From Candidatus Ruminococcus intestinipullorum (lineage in GTDB: Bacteria; Bacillota; Clostridia; Lachnospirales; Lachnospiraceae), in NCBI GenBank assembly GCA_018883985.1, contig JAHLFA010000051.1:1-32230 (forward strand): 32,230 bases of DNA, in the 5' to 3' direction. The translations under genes were made by a program, and so were the position numbers. Below are positions 25,623 through 32,230 of the stretch, piece by piece. A model generated the notes under the pieces. That model did not search any database. It was not told where the DNA came from and was given only the letters and a program-made list of their open reading frames with translations. Position 1 is the stretch's first letter, and each line of letters begins with the position of its first letter.

Positions 25623-27776
25623 CTAGGATATTCCTCGCATACTCAACTGAATTCTTTTCTTTTTTAAATCAACACTGAGAACTTTTACATCTACAATATC
25701 TCCAATACTTACTACTTCCAGAGGATGTTTAATGTAGCGGTCTGTAATCTGTGAAATATGAACCAATCCATCTTGGTGTACACCAATATCTACAAAAACA
25801 CCAAAATCGATTACATTCCGTACGGTTCCCTTTAGTATCATCCCCTCTTTTAAGTCCTCCATTTCCAAGACATCTGTTCGCAAAATAGGTTTTGGCATTT
25901 CTTCTCGTGGGTCTCGATTTGGCTTTTCTAATTCCTTTACAATATCACGTAAAGTAATTTCTCCTATCCCTAACTCTTCTGCTAATTTCTGATAATCCTG
26001 AATCGTCTTAGATAATTCTCGTAATTGACCATTTGATATGTCTCCCAAAGAAAATCCCTGCTTTTCTAATAACTTCTCTGCTGCCCCATAAGACTCTGGA
26101 TGCACTCCTGTTGCATCCAATGGATTTTTCCCATCTTGTATTCTCATAAAACCAGCACATTGTTCAAATGCTTTTGGTCCAAGCTTTGCTACTTTTAAAA
26201 GCTCCTTTCGATTCCAAAATCTTCCATTCTCTTCTCTATATTTCACAATATTTCTTGCTATTGTTGCTGAAATCCCTGAAATATAAGATAACAGTGATGC
26301 TGAAGCTGTATTTAAATCAACACCTACTTTATTTACACAATCTTCCACCACACCGTTTAGAGACTCTCCTAATTTTTTCTGGTTCATATCATGCTGATAT
26401 TGTCCTACACCAATAGATTTTGGATCAATTTTTACAAGCTCTGCCAATGGATCTTGTATTCTTCTTGCAATAGATGCCGCACTTCTTAACCCTACATCGA
26501 AATTTGGAAACTCTTCTGATGCTAACTGACTGGCAGAATATACCGATGCTCCTGCTTCATTTACAATCACATACTGTACCTGCTCTTTCATCTCTTTGAG
26601 AAGCTCTACTATAAACTGCTCTGATTCTCTGGATGCAGTCCCATTTCCAAGAGAAATTAATGTAATATGATACGTTGAAATAAGACGTTTTAATGTTTCC
26701 TTTGCTTTTTGAATCTTTTCCTGATTTGTTGGAGCTGTTGGATAAATTACTTGTGTATCCAACACCTTTCCTGTTGCATCCACTACTGCTAATTTACATC
26801 CCGTACGAAATGCTGGATCCCAACCAAGCACTGTTTGCCCTACAATTGGGGGCTGCATTAGAAGTTGATGTAAATTCTTACCAAATACCTCAATTGCTCC
26901 ATCTTCAGCCTTTTCTGTTAGCTCATTACGAATTTCACGCTCTATTGCTGGAGCAATTAATCGTTTATAGCTATCTTGAATTGCCATTTTAAGCACTGAT
27001 TCTGTAAAAGGATTTCCTTTCTTGATTGTTTGTTTTTCTAAATATCTTAATATATCCTCTTCCAAAATCTCTATTTTAATAGTAAGAATCTTTTCCTTTT
27101 CTCCTCTGTTTAATGCCAAAATTCGGTGTCCCACTAATTTTGATAATGCCTCTTCAAATTCATAATACATTTCATACACAGATTCTAAGTCCATTTGTTT
27201 TGCTGTGGACTTTAATTTTCCATTTTTCATTGTATATTTTCGAATCCAACTGCGATATTGTGCTACATCAGATATAGATTCTGCAATAATATCCATTGCA
27301 CCTTCTATTGCATCTTCCACAGATAATACACCTTTCTCTTCAGAGATATATTTTTCTGCTTCCTTTTCTATTGCTTGTTCTATCTGTTCATTAAAAATAC
27401 TATCTGCAAATGGATCTAAGCCTTTTTCTTTTGCAATTGTTGCTTTCGTTCTCCTTTTTGGACGATAAGGGCGATATAAATCTTCTACAACTACTAATGT
27501 TTCTGCTGATAAAATCTGTTCTCTTAATTCGTCTGTAAGTTTATCCTGTGCCTCAATACTTGCAAGAACCTGTTCCTTTTTATCCTCTAAATTTCTAAGA
27601 TATAATAATCTCTCATATAGTTTCCTAAGCTGTTCGTCATTAAGAGAACCTGTTACTTCTTTTCTATATCGTGAAATAAAAGGAATCGTGTTCCCTTCAT
27701 CAATTAATTTTACTGCAGCCTCTACCTGCCAAAACTGAACTCCTAATTCCTCTGTCAGCTTTTTATTTATATCCAT
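25623..27776 (-). CDS. tex: Tex-family RNA-binding protein (S1 domain)
   Basis: This 717-residue cytoplasmic nucleic-acid-binding protein is related to Pseudomonas Tex and eukaryotic Spt6, linked to transcription and RNA metabolism. Domains in order: N-terminal helical region (GNTIPFISRYRKEVTGSLND is the family hallmark), YqgF/RNase H-like domain (VLGWDPAFRTGCKLAVVDAT), helix-hairpin-helix motifs (LLSYISGISATIARNIVKYR), and a C-terminal S1 RNA-binding domain (about 640-715; GTVRNVIDFGVFVDIGVHQD). Length is normal. The ATG follows GAGGT at about ten bases. It is divergent from the RluA-family gene; the two promoters nearly touch. A 57-codon small ORF follows at 15 bp. Confidence 0.96.
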   Translation of the reverse strand: MDINKKLTEELGVQFWQVEAAVKLIDEGNTIPFISRYRKEVTGSLNDEQLRKLYERLLYLRNLEDKKEQVLASIEAQDKLTDELREQILSAETLVVVEDLYRPYRPKRRTKATIAKEKGLDPFADSIFNEQIEQAIEKEAEKYISEEKGVLSVEDAIEGAMDIIAESISDVAQYRSWIRKYTMKNGKLKSTAKQMDLESVYEMYYEFEEALSKLVGHRILALNRGEKEKILTIKIEILEEDILRYLEKQTIKKGNPFTESVLKMAIQDSYKRLIAPAIEREIRNELTEKAEDGAIEVFGKNLHQLLMQPPIVGQTVLGWDPAFRTGCKLAVVDATGKVLDTQVIYPTAPTNQEKIQKAKETLKRLISTYHITLISLGNGTASRESEQFIVELLKEMKEQVQYVIVNEAGASVYSASQLASEEFPNFDVGLRSAASIARRIQDPLAELVKIDPKSIGVGQYQHDMNQKKLGESLNGVVEDCVNKVGVDLNTASASLLSYISGISATIARNIVKYREENGRFWNRKELLKVAKLGPKAFEQCAGFMRIQDGKNPLDATGVHPESYGAAEKLLEKQGFSLGDISNGQLRELSKTIQDYQKLAEELGIGEITLRDIVKELEKPNRDPREEMPKPILRTDVLEMEDLKEGMILKGTVRNVIDFGVFVDIGVHQDGLVHISQITDRYIKHPLEVVSIGDIVDVKVLSVDLKKKRIQLSMRGIS

Positions 27777-27814
27777 GATTTCATTACCTCATTTCCTCTA
27801 CTTTCATTATGGTT

Positions 27815-27843
27815 ATTATGACATACTTATCTTATTTTCACAA
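27815..27843 (-). promoter_or_regulatory. Probable promoter of tex
   Basis: On the minus strand TTGTGA (27843-27838) and CATAAT (27820-27815) are 17 bp apart, about 40 bp before the tex ATG, and back-to-back with the RluA-family promoter. Confidence 0.5.
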
Positions 27844-27844
27844 G

Positions 27845-27873
27845 TTGCCTTTTCCCATATCTCCTGCTATGAT
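27845..27873 (+). promoter_or_regulatory. Probable promoter of the pseudouridine synthase gene
   Basis: TTGCCT (27845-27850) and TATGAT (27868-27873) are 17 bp apart with a TGC just before the -10 box (extended -10), about 35 bp before the ATG at 27908. Confidence 0.6.
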
Positions 27874-27907
27874 AAGAGCAGTTTTTATTGAAAATAGGAG
27901 ATTTATT

Positions 27908-28798
27908 ATGAAGCGAACATTTGTGTATTCTATATCCAACTCTGACTCTGGATTTACTGTAGAACAATATCTGAAACATCGTGGTTATTCTTCAAAAAAC
28001 ATAATACACTTAAAAAAAACTCCATACAGTGTACTTGTAAATGATGTTTGGGTTCATATGACCTATATCCTTTCCCCAAGCGATATTCTGACTATTAAAG
28101 TAATTGAAAAAGAAGCTTCAGAAAAGATTCCTCCGATTGAACATCCCTTAAACATTGTTTACGAAGACGAAGATATTATGGTAATAGATAAACCTGCTGG
28201 TATGCCAATTCACCCATCTCTCAATAACTACTATAATTCTTTAGGAAATGCTGTTGCATGGTATTTCCAGCAAAAAAATATTCCCTTTGTTTTTCGCTGT
28301 ATCAACCGTCTAGACAAAGATACTTCTGGACTTACGATTATTGCAAAACATATGGTAAGTGCCAGCATCCTATCTTCCATGAATTCTCGCCGTGAAATTC
28401 ACCGAGAATATCGTGCAATTGTTCGTGGTCATCTAACCCCTGAATCTGGAACAATTACAGCTCCTTTAGGTAGAAAAGATGGGTCTATTATTGAACGAAC
28501 TGTGGATTTTAACCATGGTGAAAATGCCATTACTCATTATCAATTATTGGATACTTGCAATGAACATAGTCTAGTTTCTCTCCGTCTTGAAACTGGACGA
28601 ACTCACCAAATACGTGTCCATATGAAATACGTTGGATATCCCCTTATTGGAGATTATCTATATAACCCTGATATGGAATTTATTTCCAGACAAGCACTCC
28701 ATTCTTACTGCTTAGCCTTCTCGCATCCAATTACTGGAGAAGATATGCATTTTATTGCCGAAATTCCAAAAGATATGAAAAAGGTGCTAGGTAAATAA
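27908..28798 (+). CDS. RluA-family pseudouridine synthase
   Basis: This 296-residue enzyme converts specific uridines in rRNA or tRNA to pseudouridine. An N-terminal S4-like region (VEQYLKHRGYSSKNIIHLKK) is followed by the catalytic domain with NIVYEDEDIMVIDKPAGMPI (motif I), CINRLDKDTSGLTIIAK (motif II with the catalytic Asp) and LETGRTHQIRVHMKYVGYPL (motif III). The ATG at 27908 is chosen for AGGAGAT upstream; the longer in-frame start at 27809 lies inside the divergent promoter region. The target base cannot be read from sequence, as RluA, RluC, RluD and YjbO/YhcT types share these motifs. A hairpin containing its stop codon ends the gene. Confidence 0.94.
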   Translation: MKRTFVYSISNSDSGFTVEQYLKHRGYSSKNIIHLKKTPYSVLVNDVWVHMTYILSPSDILTIKVIEKEASEKIPPIEHPLNIVYEDEDIMVIDKPAGMPIHPSLNNYYNSLGNAVAWYFQQKNIPFVFRCINRLDKDTSGLTIIAKHMVSASILSSMNSRREIHREYRAIVRGHLTPESGTITAPLGRKDGSIIERTVDFNHGENAITHYQLLDTCNEHSLVSLRLETGRTHQIRVHMKYVGYPLIGDYLYNPDMEFISRQALHSYCLAFSHPITGEDMHFIAEIPKDMKKVLGK

Positions 28799-28811
28799 CT
28801 ACCTGCACCTT
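28781..28811. terminator. Bidirectional terminator between the pseudouridine synthase and lipoprotein genes
   Basis: AAGGTGC-AGGTA (28781-28793, one bulged T) pairs with TACCT-GCACCTT (28800-28811) around a six-base loop. The minus strand continues TTTTTC and the plus strand runs into T-rich sequence. The stop codon of the pseudouridine synthase lies in the loop. Confidence 0.75.
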
Positions 28812-28825
28812 CTTCATATCTCTTT

Positions 28826-29941
28826 TTAAGGATTGCATCTTCCACAAGCATCATATCCTTCTTTTATTAATGCATCTCTTGTCTTATGGGAGACTTCTTT
28901 ATTTTCTTCATGAATTGTTTCTACACTTGGACAGTCTGTTCTATGAAATTTCTTTGTTTTTAGATTCAATACATATTCCTGTGTTGTATTTAATACTTCT
29001 TTATCCGATTGAGTTGGTTCTCCATTGTGCCAAGTTTCACTAGAAGACATATTCCAAGAAATTGTAGAACCATCTGATGTAGCGACAATCGTCCCTTGCT
29101 CATCTGTACGGAATATTTCTACATGATTTTGTCTCATCCAATTTAAAACCTCTGCATGAGGATGTCCATAAGAATTGTCCTCTCCACAGCTGATTACCGT
29201 ATATTTTGGGTTCACAGCCTGTAAAAATGGCTCGTATGCCGCTGTAGCACTTCCGTGATGTGCAGCCTTATATACATCTGCCGAAATATCTACTCCACTC
29301 TCTAAAATATCCTTTTGAGCTTCTATCTCCGTATCACCTGTAAATAAAAAACGATGGTTTCCATGTTGTAAAATTAACCCTACAGAATAATTATTTGTAT
29401 TTGACCCATAATCATAATGAACTGGAGCTATAATCGTAAAACTTGCTTCACCCAAACGATACTGCTGACCTGGTATAGGAGATGTATTTTGTATATTCTT
29501 ATACTTCATTGCTTGTATTACATCATCGTACGTTCTTGTATCATTCTCTATATCTGGCATAATCACTGTATCTACATCAAATTTTGTCAATACAACATCC
29601 ATTCCCCCAATATGATCTGAATCAGGATGGGTTCCTATCATATATTTTAAATGTGTAATATTTTGACTCTCTAAATACGATTGCACCAATGTACCTTTAT
29701 CGTTATCTCCAGCATCAATCAGCATATATTCCCCTTGACTTTCAATTAATGTACAATCTCCTTGCCCTACATCAAGATAATGTACCTTTAATGTATCTGA
29801 TACCTCAGCCGTCTCTTCTGTATTTTGCCCATTTGTCGAGGACATCGTTTGTAGCTCTGTTGCTCCACAACCTGTAATGAGCAATAACAAAAGTAAATAA
29901 ATTGATCCTAAATATGCTTTCCATTTCCTTGCATGTTTCAT
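28826..29941 (-). CDS. Metallo-beta-lactamase-fold lipoprotein, ComEC/Rec2-like
   Basis: This 371-residue protein begins with a lipoprotein signal (LLLLLLITGC, lipid-modified Cys25), so it should be anchored on the outer face of the membrane. The metallo-hydrolase domain (about 50-290) has VHYLDVGQGDCTLI, the metal-binding THPDSDHIGG (His105, Asp107, Asp109, His110), FTGDTE and KAAHHGS, as in the C-terminal nuclease-like part of the DNA-uptake protein ComEC. A C-terminal Cys-containing tail (KKFHRTDCPSVETI and YDACGRCNP) resembles an Ada-like metal-binding module. Start: ATG 29941, or the GTG immediately before it (29944), which is better spaced from AAGGGAG. It may act on extracellular nucleic acid or phosphate esters; activity is unproven. 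Confidence 0.9.
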   Translation of the reverse strand: MKHARKWKAYLGSIYLLLLLLITGCGATELQTMSSTNGQNTEETAEVSDTLKVHYLDVGQGDCTLIESQGEYMLIDAGDNDKGTLVQSYLESQNITHLKYMIGTHPDSDHIGGMDVVLTKFDVDTVIMPDIENDTRTYDDVIQAMKYKNIQNTSPIPGQQYRLGEASFTIIAPVHYDYGSNTNNYSVGLILQHGNHRFLFTGDTEIEAQKDILESGVDISADVYKAAHHGSATAAYEPFLQAVNPKYTVISCGEDNSYGHPHAEVLNWMRQNHVEIFRTDEQGTIVATSDGSTISWNMSSSETWHNGEPTQSDKEVLNTTQEYVLNLKTKKFHRTDCPSVETIHEENKEVSHKTRDALIKEGYDACGRCNP

Positions 29942-30005
29942 CACATTTTCAACTCCCTTTACTTTTCTAATCTGCCTTGTATACAATACCAAAATTTAGA
30001 TTATT

Positions 30006-30035
30006 TTGCAAAACTTTCTTTATATATGCTATAAT
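30006..30035 (+). promoter_or_regulatory. Promoter of the glutamate-synthase-related gene
   Basis: TTGCAA (30006-30011) and a perfect TATAAT (30030-30035) are 18 bp apart; TGC before the -10 box makes it an extended -10. The ATG is 28 bp further on. Confidence 0.75.
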
Positions 30036-30062
30036 GAAAAAAAATACAAAGGAGGAGTACTG

Positions 30063-31454
30063 ATGTTGAGATACCGATGTACTGTTTGTGGATTTATTTA
30101 TGATGAAGAAAAGGAACATTCTCCCTTTACAACCCTTACGGAATGTCCTATATGTCATCAATCTACTGAAAAATTTGTATTATTAGAAGAAACCGCTACC
30201 TCTAATAATATGGAAGAGTCGAAGGAGTTAAAACTAGACTATCCAAAGGAATTCATCCGTAATGATGAAACCTGTCGCTATATGAAAGAGATTCATCAAA
30301 TGGCTGTTTCAGGCGACAGCATCTATGCTGCAATGGGAACTCAAAAGCCTATGCCAAACTGGGATGATATTTTAATACTAGGTGCACAGTTGGATCCCAT
30401 GCCATTAGATGAAAATGCAAAAGTTAAAACAACAACTGTCATAGGTCCAAATGCAAAACAACCTTTAATTCTTGAAAATCCTGTGTATATTTCCCATATG
30501 TCATTTGGGGCATTGTCGAAAGAAGCTAAAATATCTCTTGCTCGTGGAAGTGCAATGGCACAAAGTGCTATGTGCTCTGGTGAAGGAGGAATTCTGCCAG
30601 AAGAAATGGCTGCTGCAGACAAATATATTTTTGAGTATGTTGGAAATTTATATAGTGTAACTCCAGAGAATCTAAGAAATGCAGATGCTATTGAAATCAA
30701 AATTGGTCAAGGAACAAAACCAGGAATGGGGGGACATCTTCCTGCACAAAAGGTTACGAGGGAAATTAGTGAAATTAGAAATAAACCTATGGGGAAAGAC
30801 ATTATAGCTCCATCTAGATTTCCAGGAATTGAGTCTAAGGAAGATTTAAAAACATTGATTCAACAATTACGAATTGCATCAAATGGTAGACCTATCGGTG
30901 TAAAAATTGCTGCTGGACATATCGAACGTGATTTAAAATTTTGTGTGTTTGCAGAACCTGATTTTATTACTATTGATGGCCGTGGTGGTGCAACAGGCTC
31001 TTCTCCATTGCTTGTAAGGGATAGCACAAGTATTCCTACCATTTATGCACTACATCGTGCTAGAAAGTATTTAGATAGTATTAACTCTAATATTAGCCTA
31101 ATTATTACTGGAGGGCTTCGTGTATCTTCTGACTTTGCAAAAGCATTGGCCATGGGAGCAGATGCCATTGCTGTTGCTTCTGCTCCCCTTATTGCAATGG
31201 CTTGTCAACAATATAAAATTTGTGGTACTGGAATGTGTCCTATGGGTATTGCTACACAAGATCCAGAACTGCGTGAACGATTACATATTGATGTTGCTGC
31301 GCAAAGAGTTGCTAACTTTTTAAATGTATCTTTGGAAGAGCTTAAAACGTTTGCGAGAATTACTGGACATGAAAATTTGCATGATCTTTCTATTGAGGAT
31401 TTATGTACAATAAATCAGGAGATTAGTAATTATACGGATATTAAGCATGTGTAG
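30063..31454 (+). CDS. Glutamate synthase-related protein with N-terminal rubredoxin-like domain
   Basis: This 463-residue fusion has a rubredoxin-like iron site (about 1-45; CTVCG, Cys6/Cys9, and CPICH, Cys28/Cys31) followed by the FMN-binding synthase barrel of glutamate synthase (about 70-440). Visible in the barrel are VYISHMSFGALSKEAKISLA, CSGEGGILPEE, KIGQGTKPGMGGHLPAQKV and DGRGGATGSSP. Cys381, Cys387 and Cys392 (CQQYKICGTGMC, then PMGIATQ) match the spacing of the [3Fe-4S] ligands in GltB. It lacks the glutaminase domain, as do archaeal-type enzymes, so it may make glutamate from ammonia with another partner, or act as an FMN oxidoreductase fed electrons through the rubredoxin domain. 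Start ATG 30063 follows AAAGGAGGAG. Function in vivo is inferred. Confidence 0.92.
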   Translation: MLRYRCTVCGFIYDEEKEHSPFTTLTECPICHQSTEKFVLLEETATSNNMEESKELKLDYPKEFIRNDETCRYMKEIHQMAVSGDSIYAAMGTQKPMPNWDDILILGAQLDPMPLDENAKVKTTTVIGPNAKQPLILENPVYISHMSFGALSKEAKISLARGSAMAQSAMCSGEGGILPEEMAAADKYIFEYVGNLYSVTPENLRNADAIEIKIGQGTKPGMGGHLPAQKVTREISEIRNKPMGKDIIAPSRFPGIESKEDLKTLIQQLRIASNGRPIGVKIAAGHIERDLKFCVFAEPDFITIDGRGGATGSSPLLVRDSTSIPTIYALHRARKYLDSINSNISLIITGGLRVSSDFAKALAMGADAIAVASAPLIAMACQQYKICGTGMCPMGIATQDPELRERLHIDVAAQRVANFLNVSLEELKTFARITGHENLHDLSIEDLCTINQEISNYTDIKHV

Positions 31455-31532
31455 TAATATACAGTCTACAAATTGCTTTTATCCATAGAAATATTAAATT
31501 GTATTTCTAATTCTTTTACTTATAGTAAAAAT

Positions 31533-31559
31533 GGAGAGGTATTCAAAGGATTCCTCTCC
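31533..31559 (-). terminator. Second hairpin downstream of the tRNA cluster
   Basis: GGAGAGG (31533-31539) pairs with CCTCTCC (31553-31559); on the minus strand ATTTTTAC follows. Read-through from the tRNA operon could stop here. The gap 31455-31632 otherwise holds no gene. Confidence 0.45.
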
Positions 31560-31579
31560 TAAAATCTAATCCAAAACTA

Positions 31580-31609
31580 AAAAAGCACTAACATACATTA
31601 GTGCTTTTT
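31580..31609. terminator. Bidirectional terminator closing the tRNA cluster
   Basis: AAAAAGCACTAA (31580-31591) and TTAGTGCTTTTT (31598-31609) form a 12-bp stem with a six-base loop and T-runs on both strands. It lies between the glutamate synthase gene and the 3' end of the 5S-tRNA unit. Confidence 0.88.
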
Positions 31610-31632
31610 CCATCTGCTCATTAAGTCAGTAA

Positions 31633-31719
31633 TGCCGGCGACCGGAATCGAACCGGTACGGGAGTATAAGTCCCGCAGGATTTTAAGTCCTGTGCGTCTG
31701 CCAGTTCCGCCACGCCGGC
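31633..31719 (-). tRNA. tRNA-Leu (UAA), copy 1
   Basis: 87-base cloverleaf with a long variable arm. Acceptor GCCGGCG pairs with CGCCGGC, discriminator A. Anticodon loop in GGACTTAAAATCC reads UAA, leucine. CCA is not encoded (TTA follows). It is the last gene of the 5S-tRNA cluster. It is nearly identical to the copy at 31937-32023, differing by compensated changes in acceptor and variable arm. Confidence 0.95.
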
Positions 31720-31738
31720 ATTACTGACTCAATGATAA

Positions 31739-31811
31739 TGGGACCTACAGGGCTCGAACCTGTGACCCTCTGCTTGTAAGGCAGATGCTCTCCCAGCTGA
31801 GCTAAGATCCC
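31739..31811 (-). tRNA. tRNA-Val (UAC)
   Basis: 73-base cloverleaf. Acceptor GGGATCT pairs with AGGTCCC, one G-U wobble, discriminator A. The anticodon loop CTTACAA gives UAC. CCA is not encoded. Confidence 0.95.
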
Positions 31812-31851
31812 CTCTATTTAATTTTCACAAGAAATATTTATTATTTTAAAG

Positions 31852-31925
31852 CGACCCAGAAGAGACTCGAACTCTCGACCTCCGCCGTGACAGGGCGGCG
31901 CTCTAACCAACTGAGCTAATGGTCC
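31852..31925 (-). tRNA. tRNA-Asp (GUC) with imperfect acceptor stem
   Basis: 74-base cloverleaf; anticodon loop CTGTCAC within CCGCC/GGCGG gives GUC, and discriminator G73 is the aspartate identity base. The acceptor GGACCAT opposes CTGGGTC with two mismatches (A3 opposite G70, U7 opposite C66) plus a G-U. All other stems pair. CCA is not encoded. Confidence 0.9.
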
Positions 31926-31933
31926 ACTTTATT

Positions 31934-32023
31934 TGGTGCCGAAGACCGGAATCGAACCGGTACGAAAGTATAAGTTTCGCAGGATTTTAAGTCCTGTGCG
32001 TCTGCCAGTTCCGCCACTTCGGC
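31934..32023 (-). tRNA. tRNA-Leu (UAA), copy 2, CCA encoded
   Basis: Same anticodon and core as copy 1. Acceptor GCCGAAG pairs with CTTCGGC, discriminator A at 31937, and CCA is encoded at 31936-31934. The variable arm differs from copy 1 (GCGAAACT...TTTCG versus GCGGGACT...TCCCG) with paired changes. Confidence 0.95.
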
Positions 32024-32030
32024 ACTTTCT

Positions 32031-32105
32031 TGGCTCCAAGGGAGGGACTCGAACCCTCAGCCTATCGGTTAACAGCCGAGTGCTCCACCATTGAGCTACC
32101 TTGGA
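32031..32105 (-). tRNA. tRNA-Asn (GUU), CCA encoded
   Basis: Acceptor TCCAAGG pairs with CCTTGGA, discriminator G at 32034, CCA at 32033-32031. The anticodon loop CTGTTAA gives GUU. It is the first tRNA after 5S rRNA. Confidence 0.96.
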
Positions 32106-32110
32106 ACATT

Positions 32111-32228
<118 letters not shown>

Positions 32229-32230
32229 AA

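Overview
The window is a low-GC Firmicute chromosome segment. Gene content and order (secG-rnr-smpB, a YitT/DUF2179 protein, a DUF4867 protein, an FMN-riboswitch-controlled RibU, a rubredoxin/glutamate-synthase fusion) point to the Clostridia, most likely Lachnospiraceae. That placement is an inference from gene families; no 16S rRNA is present. The window starts inside an ABC permease gene and ends at the 5' end of a 5S rRNA gene, the downstream end of an rRNA operon that continues to the right.

Layout: (1) 1-3052, minus strand: a zinc-dependent phospholipase C-like protein, then a MacB/LolD-type ABC ATPase and a large FtsX-type permease cut by the window edge. (2) 3190-3634, plus strand: ssrA (tmRNA) with promoter and terminator. 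(3) 3663-5125: an HTH gene fragment and a GH25/LysM endolysin without signal peptide, possibly relics of an element inserted next to ssrA. (4) 5243-12843, minus strand: a sugar-catabolic island with GH36 alpha-galactosidase, xylulokinase, an L-fucose/L-arabinose isomerase-family protein, a DUF4867 protein, an AraC regulator and a DUF1445 protein. (5) 12873-16803, minus strand: smpB, rnr and secG preceded by a strongly reduced enolase-like protein. (6) 16939-19998, plus strand: a YitT-family membrane protein and DNA topoisomerase III. (7) 19995-22985, minus strand: a SleB-like cell-wall hydrolase and a second ABC ATPase/permease pair, whose permease is frameshifted by an 11-bp tandem duplication. 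(8) 23117-31454: a MATE exporter, riboswitch-controlled RibU, a 57-residue small ORF, Tex, an RluA-family pseudouridine synthase, a metallo-beta-lactamase lipoprotein and a glutamate-synthase-related protein. (9) 31580-32228, minus strand: 5S rRNA followed by tRNA-Asn, tRNA-Leu, tRNA-Asp, tRNA-Val and tRNA-Leu.

How they work together: tmRNA, SmpB and RNase R form the complete trans-translation rescue and decay set, but ssrA lies about 9 kb from smpB on the opposite strand, with the sugar island between. The isomerase and kinase form a two-step aldose to ketose to ketose-phosphate route, probably controlled by the adjacent AraC protein. The actual sugar is not evident, and no transporter is present.

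Most worth following up: the intact but catalytically stripped enolase paralogue at the usual eno-secG position; the reversible-looking 11-bp duplication in the permease gene; the long inverted repeat that buries the DUF4867 ribosome-binding site; the sugar island of unknown substrate; and a tRNA-Asp with two acceptor-stem mismatches.
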